Both the position numbers and the translations under genes were made by a program. From positions 2,455,652 through 2,519,651 of the forward strand of contig NC_092017.1 in NCBI RefSeq assembly GCF_042242105.1: a stretch of 64,000 bases of DNA. Direction: 5' to 3'. Under the pieces are notes generated by a model. The model had not been told where the DNA came from, made no database searches, and worked only from the letters and a program-made list of their open reading frames with translations. The DNA is from Pempheris klunzingeri (taxonomy: Eukaryota > Chordata > Actinopteri > Acropomatiformes > Pempheridae). Each line of letters begins with the position of its first letter. The stretch's first letter is position 1. Of the stretch, positions 26,201-37,224 are shown piece by piece.

Positions 26201-29200
26201 GCTCCCTGCTCCCCCTGCCAGGCTCTCTGGAACTCTTGCAACTTTCTTCAGGTCAGTGTGGACAGCACTTAAGGTGTGCAGGCTCCCTGAGCTGCTCGCT
26301 GTGTCCAGATGCAGAGGATGGCTTTCCAGACTGTTGGACACTCCATCTGGTAAGAAACAGTGTCAAAACTAAGCTCACTGACAACACAGCAACCACTTTA
26401 CCAAAGTCAGCCAAAAGCCCTTTGCAGATGAATCAGAGGATTTGACATCACTTATTCACTTAATGTTGACGGTTTCCTGGCGCCCTATGATCACATAGTA
26501 ACTAGGGGCATGAAGTTTAGGTGTTGAGAGGCCAGAGAAGTGATGGACATCATTTCTTCTGGAGGCTTCTCCTAGGTCAGGTTCTTGCCACCTCTCTTAC
26601 CAAAACCCATCCCCTGATTTTTCAGTTTGGCCCAGGAAGGCAGCTCTAGGAAGAGCTCTGGATGTTCCAAACTTTTTCCATTTAAGAATTATGTTGTGTT
26701 CTTGGGAACCTTCAGTGAAGCAGAATTGTTTTTGCAGCCTTCCCCTGATCAGTGCCTCAACTGACAACGGACCTTATACAAACAGGTGTTTGTCTTTCCA
26801 AATCATGTACAAAGAATCTGCCAATCAAGGTGTAGAAACATCTCAAAGATGACAATCTAAACAAGAGGACACTAAAGTTATTATATTAAGCAGCTTACCT
26901 TTCACTGTTGCATGGTGGCAGTCCACTTCAGCTGCACTGATAATGTTCTCAACAGCAGCACTGCTCACAGTTGAAGCTACATCATCAAGCATATCCTGTA
27001 TTGAGGGTAACCATTTTAACACAAGGCACATCTTTGATGGAAGACATAACAGACTAATTCCATGGCTGATGCATGTGATGTGCTCTCTTGCAACTCTGCC
27101 ACAACTGTAGTCAGTCACTGCGTGCTGAAGAAGCTAGAGTGCTTACCTGATTATGCAGATTATTCCTGTGCAGGTATTGACTCCAGGGGTCTGGAATCTG
27201 TTCATCATCTTCAGCTGAGAAGGTATGAGAGTTCATTTTCAACAGGTAGCAGCCCTGAGAACCATATCTCTGTTTCATATCCTCATAAATCGTATCTGCC
27301 CTGGAGAGGAAGGAACACGGATCAAACATGATTCACCTCCAGCAGTTTGTTAAACATCTGACTGCTTGTTTTACTCTAAAGCATGCACTGATGCCTTTTA
27401 AATCAAGGTGCATCCCCAAAAGACAAAAATCCCAATGAGAGAGAACATGATACAACATGGACTATTTCATTATTGTCACCCATTCACTCATGCCAAGAAA
27501 ATAAAGCTCACACAACGTGGCATGCTGTAAAGGTATCTTTAACACTACTACTACTACATCTACTAAAATATATACATGTACATAATGAAGCTTGTTTCAG
27601 TACCTCTGTTCATCCCCCTCACTCATGTCATGCAGTAAGACGTAGTACTTGAGCGTGTTGGGGATAAACCACTTAGGGTTAGTGTATTCTCCACTGTGCT
27701 GAATCCTGTGCTGTTCCTGGGAAAGCTTGAGGAACTGCTCCACAGGGACTGCCTCAGTGGAGGACACCACCAGCAGGCCTGGCACGACTCGGACGTCAAG
27801 GACACAACTATAAACCATATGGATCCATCAAAGGAGAGCAGACACACTGAACCATGACAGCTTTGCACACTCTTGGCATCCTCTCAGTCAGCTTCATGAG
27901 GTCATCACCTGGATGGTTTTCCAACAGTCTTGAAGGAGTTAGCAGAGGTGCTGAGCACTTCTTTGCTGCTTTTCCTTCACTCTGTGGTCCAACTCATCCC
28001 AAAACATCTCACTTGGGTTTAGGCCAGGTGACTGTCGAGGCTAGGTCATAGGACTCAGCACTCCAACTGAGGGTCCAGCTTGACTCCCTCTCTCACTTCT
28101 CCTCTGGACCCCTGAGGGTCCAGCTTGACTCCCTCTCTCACTTCTCCTCTGGACCCCTGAGGGTCCAGCTTGACTCCCTCTCTCACTTCTCCTCTGGACC
28201 CCTGAGGGTCCAGCTTGACTCCCTCTCTCACCTCTCCTCTGGACCCCTGAGGGTCCAGCTTGACTCCCTCTCTCACTTCTCCTCTGGACCCCTGAGGGTC
28301 CAGCTTGACTCCCTCACACCTCAGTAAGATCTCTTCCTCTTACAGTGGCTAAAACGTCATATGAAAAGAGCAGTAAAGGTTCTCCTGGAGTTCATGAACA
28401 GCACACAATGTTGTATTTTAACAGAGCTTGTGAGATGAATGATGTCACACTACTGAATACTGCTTAACCTCAGTGGAATTTTAAAGAAAGACCCGACCTG
28501 AGCACGACGACTCATGACCAGTAACAGATTTGTATGCTGTTGGAAGGATACAGGCGAGGTAGTGATTGAGGAACTCATGGTCAGAGGCAGGCATCGACTG
28601 CAGGAAGTTCTCCCTGTAGGTTTCAAACCAGGGTGTGGTTGCTAAAAACACAAAGACAAAATGAGACAGATGACCTACAGCAAACAACAGCCATTGTCTC
28701 ATGCTAAAGGTTTTTTCTTCTTCACCAGATGATTATAAAAAACATGGCTTTTAATTTATTGTCATGATTTTGATGTTAAAACACATGTGAACAACACTCT
28801 GTTTCCTCACAGTAATGCAGCCTAGGCTGCTTAAAGTTCCAGGGGGGGTTTGTCATTACATTATTTTATCTGTATACATTTGTAAGTGGAGAAAAGAAAC
28901 CTTCCAAATGGAAATTTTAAAGTTTAAATGTTTTTTCCAGCCCATTCACCTCAGTGTGGAGGAGTCAGATCTGTGGGGGGGTTGTGCCAAATTACAGTGC
29001 TTAAAGACCAATAAGTAGATCTTGGCTACAACCTCATCAATTAAATCACAATGATGGGGGTGCCCTGGATGCATGAGAGTTAAGGTGCCAACCATAAACC
29101 ACGTCTTCAGTTTGCTTCCGGCAGTTTCAGTTTCATGTCCTTCCCCATCTCTCTCTGAATTCACATTCAATTATTCAGTTCAATTAACTTTCTGAGCATG

Positions 29201-32200
29201 GAAGTTTTAACAGCAATGTTGCCAAAGCATCAAAAAAACTTTTAAAAAAAGCAAAGTGCAATTTCTGCAGATCTCTCTATTTTAAGAATCAAACCAGAGG
29301 TTTGGATTGATTGACTTATTGCATCTTGATACATTTCCATACTTTTTCTTACTATTCCACCACATTTGCAGTAACAGAATCATAAATCATTAATATCCAT
29401 TGCAAAAAAGCTGTTTCATCATCGCTTTTCCGTTTTCCCCCACTTCCTCCACCACACTGGGATCTCAGTGGTCACTCAGATGAACGCTGTGTTCCACTAC
29501 ATCATGTATAATGAGGTCCTGCAGTGATATTACCTTCTAGCACGACACAACTTTAAAGGTCAGAGGGTAACCACCGTACACAAAACTAAATAATGCTGAC
29601 TTTTTATTATTGCAAGTACAACTTTTTGATATCCATACATCTTGGCGATTTTTACTAAAACCAATATGGAATATTGGCACCGGCAGGAGGAAGAAGACGC
29701 TGATTACAGATTACAGAATTAAGCAATAGAAGTTATTTTTGACTCCATAATTCAAAGCTCTGTAAATGTACTCTGATCCTGCTGGGACTTGGCTACAAAA
29801 CATGACCTCTGTGTACAGTACAGTACAGACACCCTTACTATATGGATATGCAGTATCAGAGACTACATTAGACCTTTAGATATGTACTCAACAGTGGCAT
29901 TATCTGGGAATGTGTAGTATAGAACACTGTACGGTTAGGTAATGAATAGGGGAAAGAGCAAAACAGGAACATCTGCCCGAGGGGCGTGTTGCATTATGCT
30001 CATTGTAGATTTGTGTCCGCACTAAGACAGAAGTATGCATGCGTTCTTTTTGTTAAATGTACAATGGCTAGTTCTGTTTCAAGATTCTCAATCATTTTGG
30101 AACTGGGTGCACCTGCTTAACTCCATTTCCATCTCACAGCTAGCCATTAATGGTTGTAGATCGATATTTGTGCCTGCTCCAAGACTCGTTAGACCTTTCA
30201 GTTAGAACAGCAAAGTAGACATGCACATCATTACCAAGAGTGCTGGAACAGCTGGTGCAGCTGTAACTGTAAGTGGAAGTGGGGTGTTTGTTATGAGGAG
30301 AATAGAGGCGTGTTTGTGTGTCCGCTCATCTTTGAACAAGCCATTTGTTTGTTTCTCTCGCTTGCTGCATGATCTATCTGCTTGTCCGTCTGCTCGACAG
30401 CTCTCAAGCGTTTGAACGAAAATGAAGGACCTACACAGCTCTGCCAATCCCACCACTCTGTCAAAATAAAGGTTTCTTATCATTTCAGTAGCAGTGATGA
30501 GATACGCCTGAGTTTCAGTTGATTGGTTTTGAGTAGTCCTCATTAGAAGGTAATGATTTAGCAGCCGGAAGAATTGTATGAATCATGAAGGGAGATGGCT
30601 GACACATACGTCAGCTGTGTTCATAAGTGTAGTGATAGTGAGTGGAATGTGTGCATTTGTATGTAGATGGTCTTGACTTGATTCTGTATATACCTACCTG
30701 CAGTGGCTTTTAAATCATGATGTTACAACGTTAGAGGGCTCAGGAAACTGTGCTGTATCATTATGTGTATCCTTATCAGGACATGACATAACCCATATCA
30801 GGATAAGACATTCAAAGATAAGTTCATTTTATCGACAATTTCAATGCAGGACTTCCACCGTGACTGCATCATCTCCTTCTGGAGTTCTGTCTCCTTCTAG
30901 TCCATAAAGCAGTCAGTGTAAGCGTAATTGTTGGAAGGCACTTTTTACTTGTTAACAAATAAGTAAGAGTTCTTTGATAACCAAACACAAGGGATCCTTA
31001 TCAGAAATGTTTGTGTTTTGGCAAATATATTATCGAAACTGGCACGATCCATAAAAACTCTGTATAATTTCAGCTCTAGTCCTTACCACTGAAGTTTAGG
31101 TTGTAGGCCCCAGCCGTGATCACGTTGGTCATAGAGCCCTCTTGTGGCTGGCAGGATAACACCACTTCATTGAGCAGGCGGCGCTGGGCGGGGCTGAGGG
31201 CAGCTGATGCTGTGCTTGGATTAGTCACCACATTGTTGACACAGATTCGCAGGTTTTTTACAACCTGCACCTGGTTGTTGGGGTCCCGGATGTGACCTAG
31301 AGAAGAAGACAAGAACAACACTTTGCTCAGTCAGGTAAACCCAGTGTACTGATTTGATGATTAGGGGAATGACAGAAAGTGCATTGACAATAATTTGATA
31401 ATCATTTAATGATAATCAAACCACCTGCTATCACGTGACTGAAGTTCAACTGAGATTTCAAGGAAAAGCCAGTAGTAAGCTCGCCTACAGGTAGAGACAG
31501 GAAATGTGGCCCAGGCGTTAAAAACCACCACAATCACCTCAGTGCCTAAAGTCAACTGCAGCACACACACTAATCTCAATTAAGTGTTTCAATGAGCTAC
31601 TCATGGGACACATCAAATCCCCTCTCCATCCTCCAGTTTGCATATCGGTCCAAAATGTGTTAGCTTACATCTATGTATTGGCTTATAATGTATTATTGAG
31701 GAGCTTTTAAGCGTCGACATTACTAATTTCCTTATTCAAAGATTATTATTTTGCCTTTATTGGACAGAGACAGTGAAGGTAAACGTGAAGAATGCTATTT
31801 ATTGGCTTCAGTTGAGCAGTCAGCACAACCATTCTCTGGTAGCTGGCCTGAACACCTCCCTTCGGGGACTGGATTCACAGCGAGACACCAGACCCTGCTC
31901 TGCCAAATACCGCTCCGATTATATTATCAAGTTTGTGGATGACATAACAGCGGCAGGCCTGAGTTACCTTTATCTATTCATCGATAAGCTCTTCTAAGAA
32001 ATGGTGAGGAGTAAACACAGTTGAGGTGAAGTGGCTGAGTGGCTGGCACTCTGATGCCCAGAAAACAAACCATCTCTCCACATTGATGAAACAGATGAAA
32101 AATGACTTCTTGAAGGCCCACGTTGCCCACCGTCCTCTCATCAACAGGCCATGCGTTGGGGGAGCACATTAAGGATGTAATGATACCAAACACTCTCAGT

Positions 32201-34871
32201 ATATGATAGCAGAATGAAACGTCCACACTACCATATTGATCACAATAAAAAATAGATATTCATCTAACATTTTTCTCATATTCTTTATGACAACTTTGGT
32301 CCTCCTGTTTATAAATGTAAACTTAAGCTATATATACTTCATACAAACTATAATTGTTTCACTGTAGTTGGTTAAGAAAAAATAATTTCAGTCAAGATGG
32401 TGGTGAAAATAAACAGGGATTCATTTGTGTCATAGAGTGTGCCACTTGTGGATCATGGATCATAACATGCTGCGTATGGAATTCATCTGCAGACGCTGTG
32501 CTTCAAAACAAGACCAAACCTTTCTATGGATGTCTTTGAGCCATGACAAAGTTCCTCAACTGCAGCATGTGCTCACATCCAGGGCAGGCACAACACAACA
32601 GACTGACTGAGTGCACACGTGATGACAGACTGTAGCAGAGCTCCGGCACATTCATCCATCCATACATGACCCATACCACTCATCCTTAAGGGCCGTGGGG
32701 GGGCTGCAGCCAGTGCCAGCTAACATTAGGCGAGAGACGGGTTTAGTCACCAAATTAACCTAACCTAGTCTTTGGACTGTGGGAGGAAGGCAGAGAGCCT
32801 GGAGAGAAGACTGGCCCCATGTTCTAACTGCAAGTTGCCAGATTCAAATCTGCAACGTTCTTACTGTGAGACAACAGTGTTAGCCACCACACCACCATCG
32901 AGAACTTTCACCATACGCATGAATCCTGTTCTCTCTACAGCTGAGCATGGCGGCATACTGGCAGTGGTATTAGTTATCACTTTGGCACAGTCTGTCTTTG
33001 CAGTTGGACGCTGCCTGAGTGCTGTAGGGAGAGGGACTCGTCTTCATGTCTGACTTAGTCTTGTTCTGCTAGTACATAACACCACAGAAATCCTTCAAAT
33101 ATCTGATAGAATTCCTCCTTTTCACTCTGCAAGATCCTGCAAGCAGTCATTTTCAGCACATGCGCAGAACAGAGCAGGAGCAACATCCTTTTCATACCAA
33201 GTCTGGCAGTGTGTGAGTGTGTGGAGCATTGGACGTATACTAGTTTAGCAGGAATGCTAATCAGTATGCACTGGGAGTACAGGATGTACTACACTACCCC
33301 AGAATGCATTGCGCCATGGCAGACTGAAAAGCCAACAGTTGTAGCTCCACACTGTGGCTCTTAAGAGGTATGGCTGTAGAAAACACTCGGCAGTGATGGC
33401 GAGTCACAAGAAGCAGGAGCTACTCAGGATCAAGGACGTTAAGAGGTGAAACACACATGTATAGTGCAGTGTAGAAACAATATTTACACATAAATATTCA
33501 AGAATTATATTTAGCCTTAAAACAAAACTGAGAACTATCACACTGAGTGCTGATTTGATGCAGAGGAGACACACTGCTTCAGTATACTTCACTGTCAGGG
33601 CGCTGTTGACTGTTCATTTAGGAAGCAGCACATCCTGACTGACCATGTAGAGCTGTAGTACTGTAGAGCTGTAGTACTGTAGAGCTGTAGTACTGTAGAG
33701 CTGTAGTACTGTAGAGCTGTAGTACTGTAGTGTTGTAGAGCTGTAGTACTGTAGTGCTGTAGTGCTGTAGTGTTGTAGAGCTGTAGTGCTGTAGTGCTGT
33801 AGTGTTGTAGAGCTGTAGTACTGTAGTGCTGTAGTGCTGTAGTACTGTAGAGCTGTAGTACTGGAGAGCTGTAGAGCTGTACAGCTGTAGTACTGTGGTG
33901 CTGTAGTACTGTGGTACTGTAGTATTGTAGAGCTGTAGTACTGTAGTGTCAGACCTCTGGACACACTTCCCTTACTGCATCTGAAGCACTTCCTAAATGC
34001 TGCGCGTGTCGTCAAGTTCATTAAACTGTTTTCTTAATTTGCTTGTGTGTTTTCTTAAATCGAGCCGTCGGGGCCACCGTAGTATTCTGCCAACAGAAAA
34101 CATTTCAGTGCGGTCGATGGTGACTTATCAGTCAGGCTACATGCATCAGACTGTTCTCTTAATACTACGGTAGTTGTAGTCTACAATATTAATATTACTG
34201 GTGTCATTATTTCACACAACACTTTAGCCAGCAGGCTGGCTGGAGGGGGTTTACTGAAGCCCTGACAGTCTAAATATCAGACACATCACTGATACATGCT
34301 GTCAAACGTCGTGGCACGGCTTGCATCTTGTCTTACTCGGCTATCGGGTTAGTTTAGCCTAGTTTATTTATGTGTGGACTGCAACTACAGCCCGTTAGCC
34401 CGCTAGCTTGTTTACTACAGCTCTTTCTTGTTCGGTCCGATAATCCGGCACCAACAGAACTGGTGTAATGAAGGTATCGTCGAGAGCAGCTTTCAAAGGC
34501 CAGACCAGGTGTCATTCGGCCCTCAAGTCTGGACTTCATCTTCCCTCCTGTCAACGTTCAGATGCTTAGTCACAATCCAGTGTGCTAACCGGCTGTTAGT
34601 GCGGAGCTAACGACGCTAGCTGTCTCGGAGAAGCTACGGCTGTGACAGCTGACACACCGACGGCCGGGGGTCACAGCGGGTTCTAGGAGGGTTCTAGGTG
34701 GGTTCTGCGCTTACCTTCGGACGTTAGTCTGCAGAAAGGCCTCAGCAGCTCAGCGAAACTCAGGTTGTTCTTGCGAGTCACTCTCTCCGCTTCTTCACTA
34801 CACAAGACGGCCACCATCGGAACAAACGAGTCCTGGACGAACTCCTGCACTGACTGAACACACTGGGCCAT
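10566..34871 (-). CDS. trappc8: trafficking protein particle complex subunit 8 (complete, 29 coding exons)
   Basis: TRAPPC8 is the Trs85-type subunit of the TRAPPIII Rab-GEF/tethering complex (ER-Golgi traffic, autophagy). Exons 5' to 3': 34715-34871, 31087-31296, 28552-28641, 27604-27778, 27147-27300, 26899-26995, 26084-26346, 23983-24098, 23709-23859, 23106-23206, 22624-22729, 22170-22301, 20987-21211, 20318-20423, 18281-18475, 18020-18183, 17843-17917, 17550-17655, 17071-17228, 16055-16488, 15227-15383, 15041-15137, 14323-14391, 14175-14233, 12922-13125, 11947-12048, 11275-11414, 11056-11145, 10566-10800. They sum to 4368 bases, 1455 aa (human about 1435), with GT-AG borders and matching phase throughout. 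Start MAQCVQSVQEFVQDSFVP; Trs85-like core with HDHIRQFIQEFTFRGLLPHI (about residues 340-360) and MADLCFLVQHYELAYSCYHT; helical-repeat-like middle (about 470-660, EDHINFTIGRQS); beta-rich C-terminal half with LPLWLRGPDQEGVHEINFLF and FVDVENINT; end SPALIIINNA. No broken exon seen. Confidence 0.97.
11218..11269. repeat. (GT)26 microsatellite inside trappc8 intron 27
   Basis: On the transcribed strand this is (AC)26, starting six bases after the donor of exon 27. It makes up about 40 percent of a 129-base intron (11146-11274). Confidence 0.95.
12515..12640. repeat. short interspersed repeat, family A, in trappc8 intron 25
   Basis: Contains GATGGACTAGTGACCAGTCC, CACCCTGCCTTTCACCCAG and GTCAGCTGGGATTCAGG, the hallmark middle of a common fish repeat. 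The rest of the intron (12049-12921) shows nothing recognisable. Confidence 0.6.
13741..13813 (+). mobile_element. probable LINE 3' tail in trappc8 intron 24
   Basis: CAATTTCCTTCGGGATCAAT then AAAG and a (TTCTTATC)-like short tail, typical of the 3' end of fish Rex/RTE LINEs. No coding part remains. It lies in the intron spanning 13126-14174. Confidence 0.45.
14424..14532 (-). mobile_element. L2-like LINE 3' tail, copy D (diverged)
   Basis: (ATCA)n followed by a TTTATTTATATAGCATAACA-like stretch and AGAGCAGGTCAAGAACAAAC, the reverse complement of the L2 tail seen at 5361. It is more diverged and shorter than the other copies. It sits in trappc8 intron 22 (14392-15040), which has no other recognisable content. 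Confidence 0.7.
16496..16519. repeat. (AC)12 at the trappc8 exon 20 acceptor
   Basis: On the transcribed strand a (GT)12 tract ends a few bases before the TATTTCAG acceptor of exon 20. Confidence 0.95.
18479..18504. repeat. (CA)13 abutting the trappc8 exon 15 acceptor
   Basis: On the transcribed strand (TG)13 runs directly into the CAG acceptor of exon 15 (exon begins at 18475), replacing the polypyrimidine tract. Confidence 0.95.
18555..18680. repeat. short interspersed repeat, family B, in trappc8 intron 14
   Basis: Contains CCATTCACACATCATTCAAG, ACACCTCGACATGCGGACTG and GAGGATCC, the core of a teleost repeat seen again at about 19620, 42180, 43880 and 48035. In better copies the reverse strand has a tRNA-like GGTTCGATCCCC box. 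Confidence 0.6.
19365..19545. repeat. short interspersed repeat, family A, in trappc8 intron 14
   Basis: A well-preserved copy: ACTCGCACTCACACCTATGG, AGAGTCACCAGTTTACCTAA, CATGTCTTTGGAGG, CACGGGGAGAACTCCACACA and a GTGCTAACCACCACACCATG-like end. This is one of the most common short repeats in fish genomes. Confidence 0.75.
19620..19745. repeat. short interspersed repeat, family B (reverse orientation)
   Basis: GAGCGGCTGTGGGTTCGATC followed by AGTGTCCTTCCACAAGACAG is the reverse of the family B repeat. The GGGTTCGATC box looks tRNA-like, but there is no complete tRNA fold. Confidence 0.55.
25848..26052 (-). mobile_element. L2-like LINE 3' tail, copy C, close to trappc8 exon 7
   Basis: Reverse complement of the tails at 5361 and 8201, with (ATCA)n, TTTATTTATATAGCAACAAT, GAGCAGGTCTAGACCAAACT and a CCACATGAGCAGCATCAGAT stretch. 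It ends about 30 bases from the exon 7 donor (exon lower edge 26084). The rest of the intron 24099-26083 is repeat-like AT-rich DNA without a recognisable gene. Confidence 0.85.
26450..26870. mobile_element. interspersed repeat relic in trappc8 intron 6
   Basis: Contains CCTAGGTCAGGTTCTTGCCA, CTCTTACCAAAACCCATCCC, GTTCTTGGGAACCTTCA, CAGGTGTTTGTCTTTCCAAA and GTAGAAACATCTCAAAGATG. I recognise this word order from an abundant teleost (including salmonid) transposable element but cannot assign the class. It fills most of the intron 26347-26898. Confidence 0.5.
27852..28045 (-). pseudogene. Tc1/mariner transposase C-terminal fragment
   Basis: Minus-strand translation gives WDELDHRVKEKQQRSAQHLC followed by a stop, then a LLQDCWKTIQ-like stretch and a CQECAKLS-like stretch. 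This is the end of a fish Tc1-like transposase, with an internal stop and frame breaks. It lies in trappc8 intron 3 (27779-28551), next to the 45-bp minisatellite. The rest of the transposase and the terminal repeats are not seen. Confidence 0.75.
28069..28317. repeat. 45-bp minisatellite, about 5.5 copies, in trappc8 intron 3
   Basis: Tandem units starting at 28069, 28114, 28159, 28204, 28249 and 28294 with almost no divergence. Unit landmarks are GAGGGTCCAGCTTGACTCCC and CTTCTCCTCTGGACCCCT. The 45-base period keeps an open minus-strand frame with a 15-residue repeat (REGVKLDPQGSRGEV). Confidence 0.95.
31750..32180 (+). pseudogene. decayed LINE reverse transcriptase fragment in trappc8 intron 1
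   Basis: Plus-strand translation includes SDYIIKFVDDITAAGLS, which resembles the catalytic IVKFADDTTVVGLI block of Rex/Jockey-like reverse transcriptases. In a later frame EVKWLSGWHSDAQKTNHLS and MKQMKNDFLKAHVAHRPLI look like the region that follows (usually with a TKEMIVDFR motif). Frames are broken and similarity is weak, so this is an old copy. It lies in intron 1 (31297-34714). Confidence 0.45.
32655..32905. repeat. short interspersed repeat, family A, in trappc8 intron 1
   Basis: CATCCATCCATACATGACCC, TAAGGGCCGTGGGGGGGCTG, AACATTAGGCGAGAGACGGG, ATTAACCTAACCTAGTCTTT, GGACTGTGGGAGGAAGGCAG, then a ACAGTGTTAGCCACCACACC-like end. This is the fullest family A copy in the window. Confidence 0.8.
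33644..33948. repeat. 8-bp/16-bp tandem repeat in trappc8 intron 1
   Basis: About 300 bases built from CTGTAGTA, CTGTAGAG and CTGTAGTG units. The 135-residue Tyr/Thr/Ser/Leu-rich minus-strand ORF across it is only a reflection of the repeat. Confidence 0.95.
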
Positions 34872-36346
34872 GTCGGACCGGCGCCACGAGCAGCTACACA
34901 CCGAACCGAGTCAACTGTCCTAGAGTCCGAGAAAGCCCGACTGTTTCATTGCTTTAGACAACTCCTCCTCTATTTGCAGACAACAGCCATGTTGAATTCG
35001 TAAAGCCACTTCCTGTGTGGCGCTGAGAGGATCAGGTGACGCCTGTCTGATACACTCACTTCCTGTTCCTCCCATGACGCCATTAAAGCCACCGGAGGCT
35101 CAAGAAAGTCCGGAAACTGAAAAGACTGTTGCACATGAGCTAGCACTTAGCTTAGCAAAAGTTAGCTTCCATAAAAGGAAACTTTATTACACAAAACCTG
35201 TCTATTGTTAATGAAATGTAACAAATAAACATTTCAGCCTTCTATAAAACCCAAAGCCTTTCAATGTATATAAGATTATGATGTTATATGTCAATATTTA
35301 ATACTTTGGATATTATGACGTACAATTGTCCAAACTGCAGAGCCCTGTCTCCTTTTCTTTCTTTTTCTGATCATTTATTAATCCCTTAACCATTGGCATA
35401 TGTTTGCTGTTTGTTTGTTTTTTTGCAGTTTTGCAATTAAAAATGCAACATAAAAAGAAGAAGGGAATTTCATGAACTGATAATTAATAGTGTGCTGAGA
35501 TGATTATCACGTGAGTCAAATCAGAAACACAAAGTTGTGTAAAAGCACTGTATGATATATGGATTCACTTTAGCCTTGACATTCCTTTTGCCTATTAGTC
35601 TTTGATTATTTAGAAGGACTCTGTCAGAAAGGGATCCCTAAATTCATGCCACCTTTACCTTGGTGAATGACCGTGTCACCGTTCTGTCCTTGCTCTTTTC
35701 CCATTTTGATGAAATAAAGGAGGTCGCTGATGCAGGAGCTTTAGTGAAGACAAAAGCTTGTTTTTAGAGGGGACAGTTTTTGTATGTTAGATTAAGAAGG
35801 TGTGGGGCCATAAGCCAAACATCCATCAGGGTTCCCTTGCAGATTTATCTTTCTCAAATGACTGAATTATTTGCTAAATAACCTAATAATATTCTAGCTT
35901 AAAGCAACTTTATTCAGGCTTTCAGGCCAGTGGGGTGTTCCATCAATGCAGGCAATGAAAGCTACGCTTACTTGAAAAAGCCCAGCTTTCACTTAAAACT
36001 CAACTCTTCCATGAACACAATTCAGCTGTGAGAGAGAATAGAGGAAGTCTTAGTCACAGACTGTATAAAACGTGGACATTGATTCATTTCTGAAAGGTGA
36101 AGTCGATGTGGAAGCACCTTAAACTGGGGGTGAAAAAGGAGTTTGTAAAAAGAAGTCCAACTGTATGGAAGTGTATGACAAAATGATTGGTTACCTTAGT
36201 TCACTCATGTTCCTATTGAGTTTAGGGTCTCAGTTGCTAATTTCAGGTTTTCTTCAATGCAGTATGATGTTTATTTAGTAAATGATGGTCCCGTTCGGAG
36301 TAAAACAGACCATAAAGTAGCATCCTTTAGGGTACACTTTGTAACT

Positions 36347-36545
36347 AACCAATCAGAGGTGGGTCATCCCTAATCCTAACCAATCAGAGGTGGGTCATCC
36401 CTAAGCCTAACCAATCAGAGGTGGGTCATCCCTAAGCCTAACCAATCAGAGGTGGGTCATCCCTAATCCTAACCAATCAGAGGTGGGTCATCCCTAAGCC
36501 TAACCAATCAGAGGTGGGTCATCCCTAATCCTAACCAATCAGAGG
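36347..36545. repeat. 31-bp tandem array with seven CCAAT boxes
   Basis: Six full units and a partial seventh, starting at 36347, 36378, 36409, 36440, 36471, 36502 and 36533. Each begins AACCAATCAGAGG, which fits the NF-Y consensus RRCCAATCAG, and continues GTGGGTCATCCCTAA. Units differ by a single G/T. The spacing is close to three DNA helical turns. The array lies 1.5 kb upstream of the trappc8 start codon. Confidence 0.95.
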
Positions 36546-36808
36546 CAGCATCGTTGCAGAATGAATTTCCCTTCAAAACCAAGAATGGCCAAAATGCCAA
36601 ACTCAAGGCTTCAAAACGGCGGTCCACAAACCAATGAGTGACATCACAGTGGCAACGTCCACTTCTCATATAGGCTACAGTCTATGGACTTGCCCGGATA
36701 TCAGTTATCTGTTATGTGGAGATCTGCTGGCTACACTAGAATCACTAAAACTTCAGCCTTTGCCCCAAATGCTGGTTTGTTGTTAGACAATAGCTGGTGG
36801 GTTTAAGA

Positions 36809-36991
36809 TTAGGGGAAAAATATTGGGACAAGAGCCCTTTTTGGTGATGATCCCGTGATGGTTCCTCCCTGTAGCTCCATTAGCAGGCTTTGTTCTACTG
36901 CTGAGAAGAACACACTTCTTGTTTTCCCCTCTTTTTGTGACAGAGAACGGTCTTTTTGACAACCACCTGTTCTGGGAGGTCTGGTGGTCAT
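36809..36991 (-). pseudogene. relic of a Myb/SANT-like domain, PIF/Harbinger type
   Basis: A minus-strand frame reads FFSAVEQSLLMELQGG. After a shift the neighbouring frame reads NHHGIITKKGSCPNIF. Together they resemble the FSAxExxLLMELY...HIITKKGNT pattern of the Myb/SANT-like protein carried by Harbinger transposons. The frames are broken. Similarity is by eye. Confidence 0.45.
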
Positions 36992-37224
36992 ACTGGGTGT
37001 CCTAATGACAAGTGGTACCTATTTCTGTTTTAATGTCTTTTCTATTTTATCCGTTAACTGTTTAAAGTCGTATCCTAATCACACTGACAAAACTGTGAAA
37101 CCAATTATTTCTTTTTTCTTGAAGCAGATTCACTGGATCCTTCCTGACTGGCCCTTAGGTTAGCAGAAAGTGAGGCAGGGGTGCAGACTGAAGCTGTGAT
37201 GGAGGAGCAGGAGGAAATCATTTG

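Noticed and set aside
33614-34021. 135-codon minus-strand ORF rich in Tyr, Ser, Thr and Leu
   Set aside because: It is a direct translation of the 8-bp CTGTAG-type tandem repeat.
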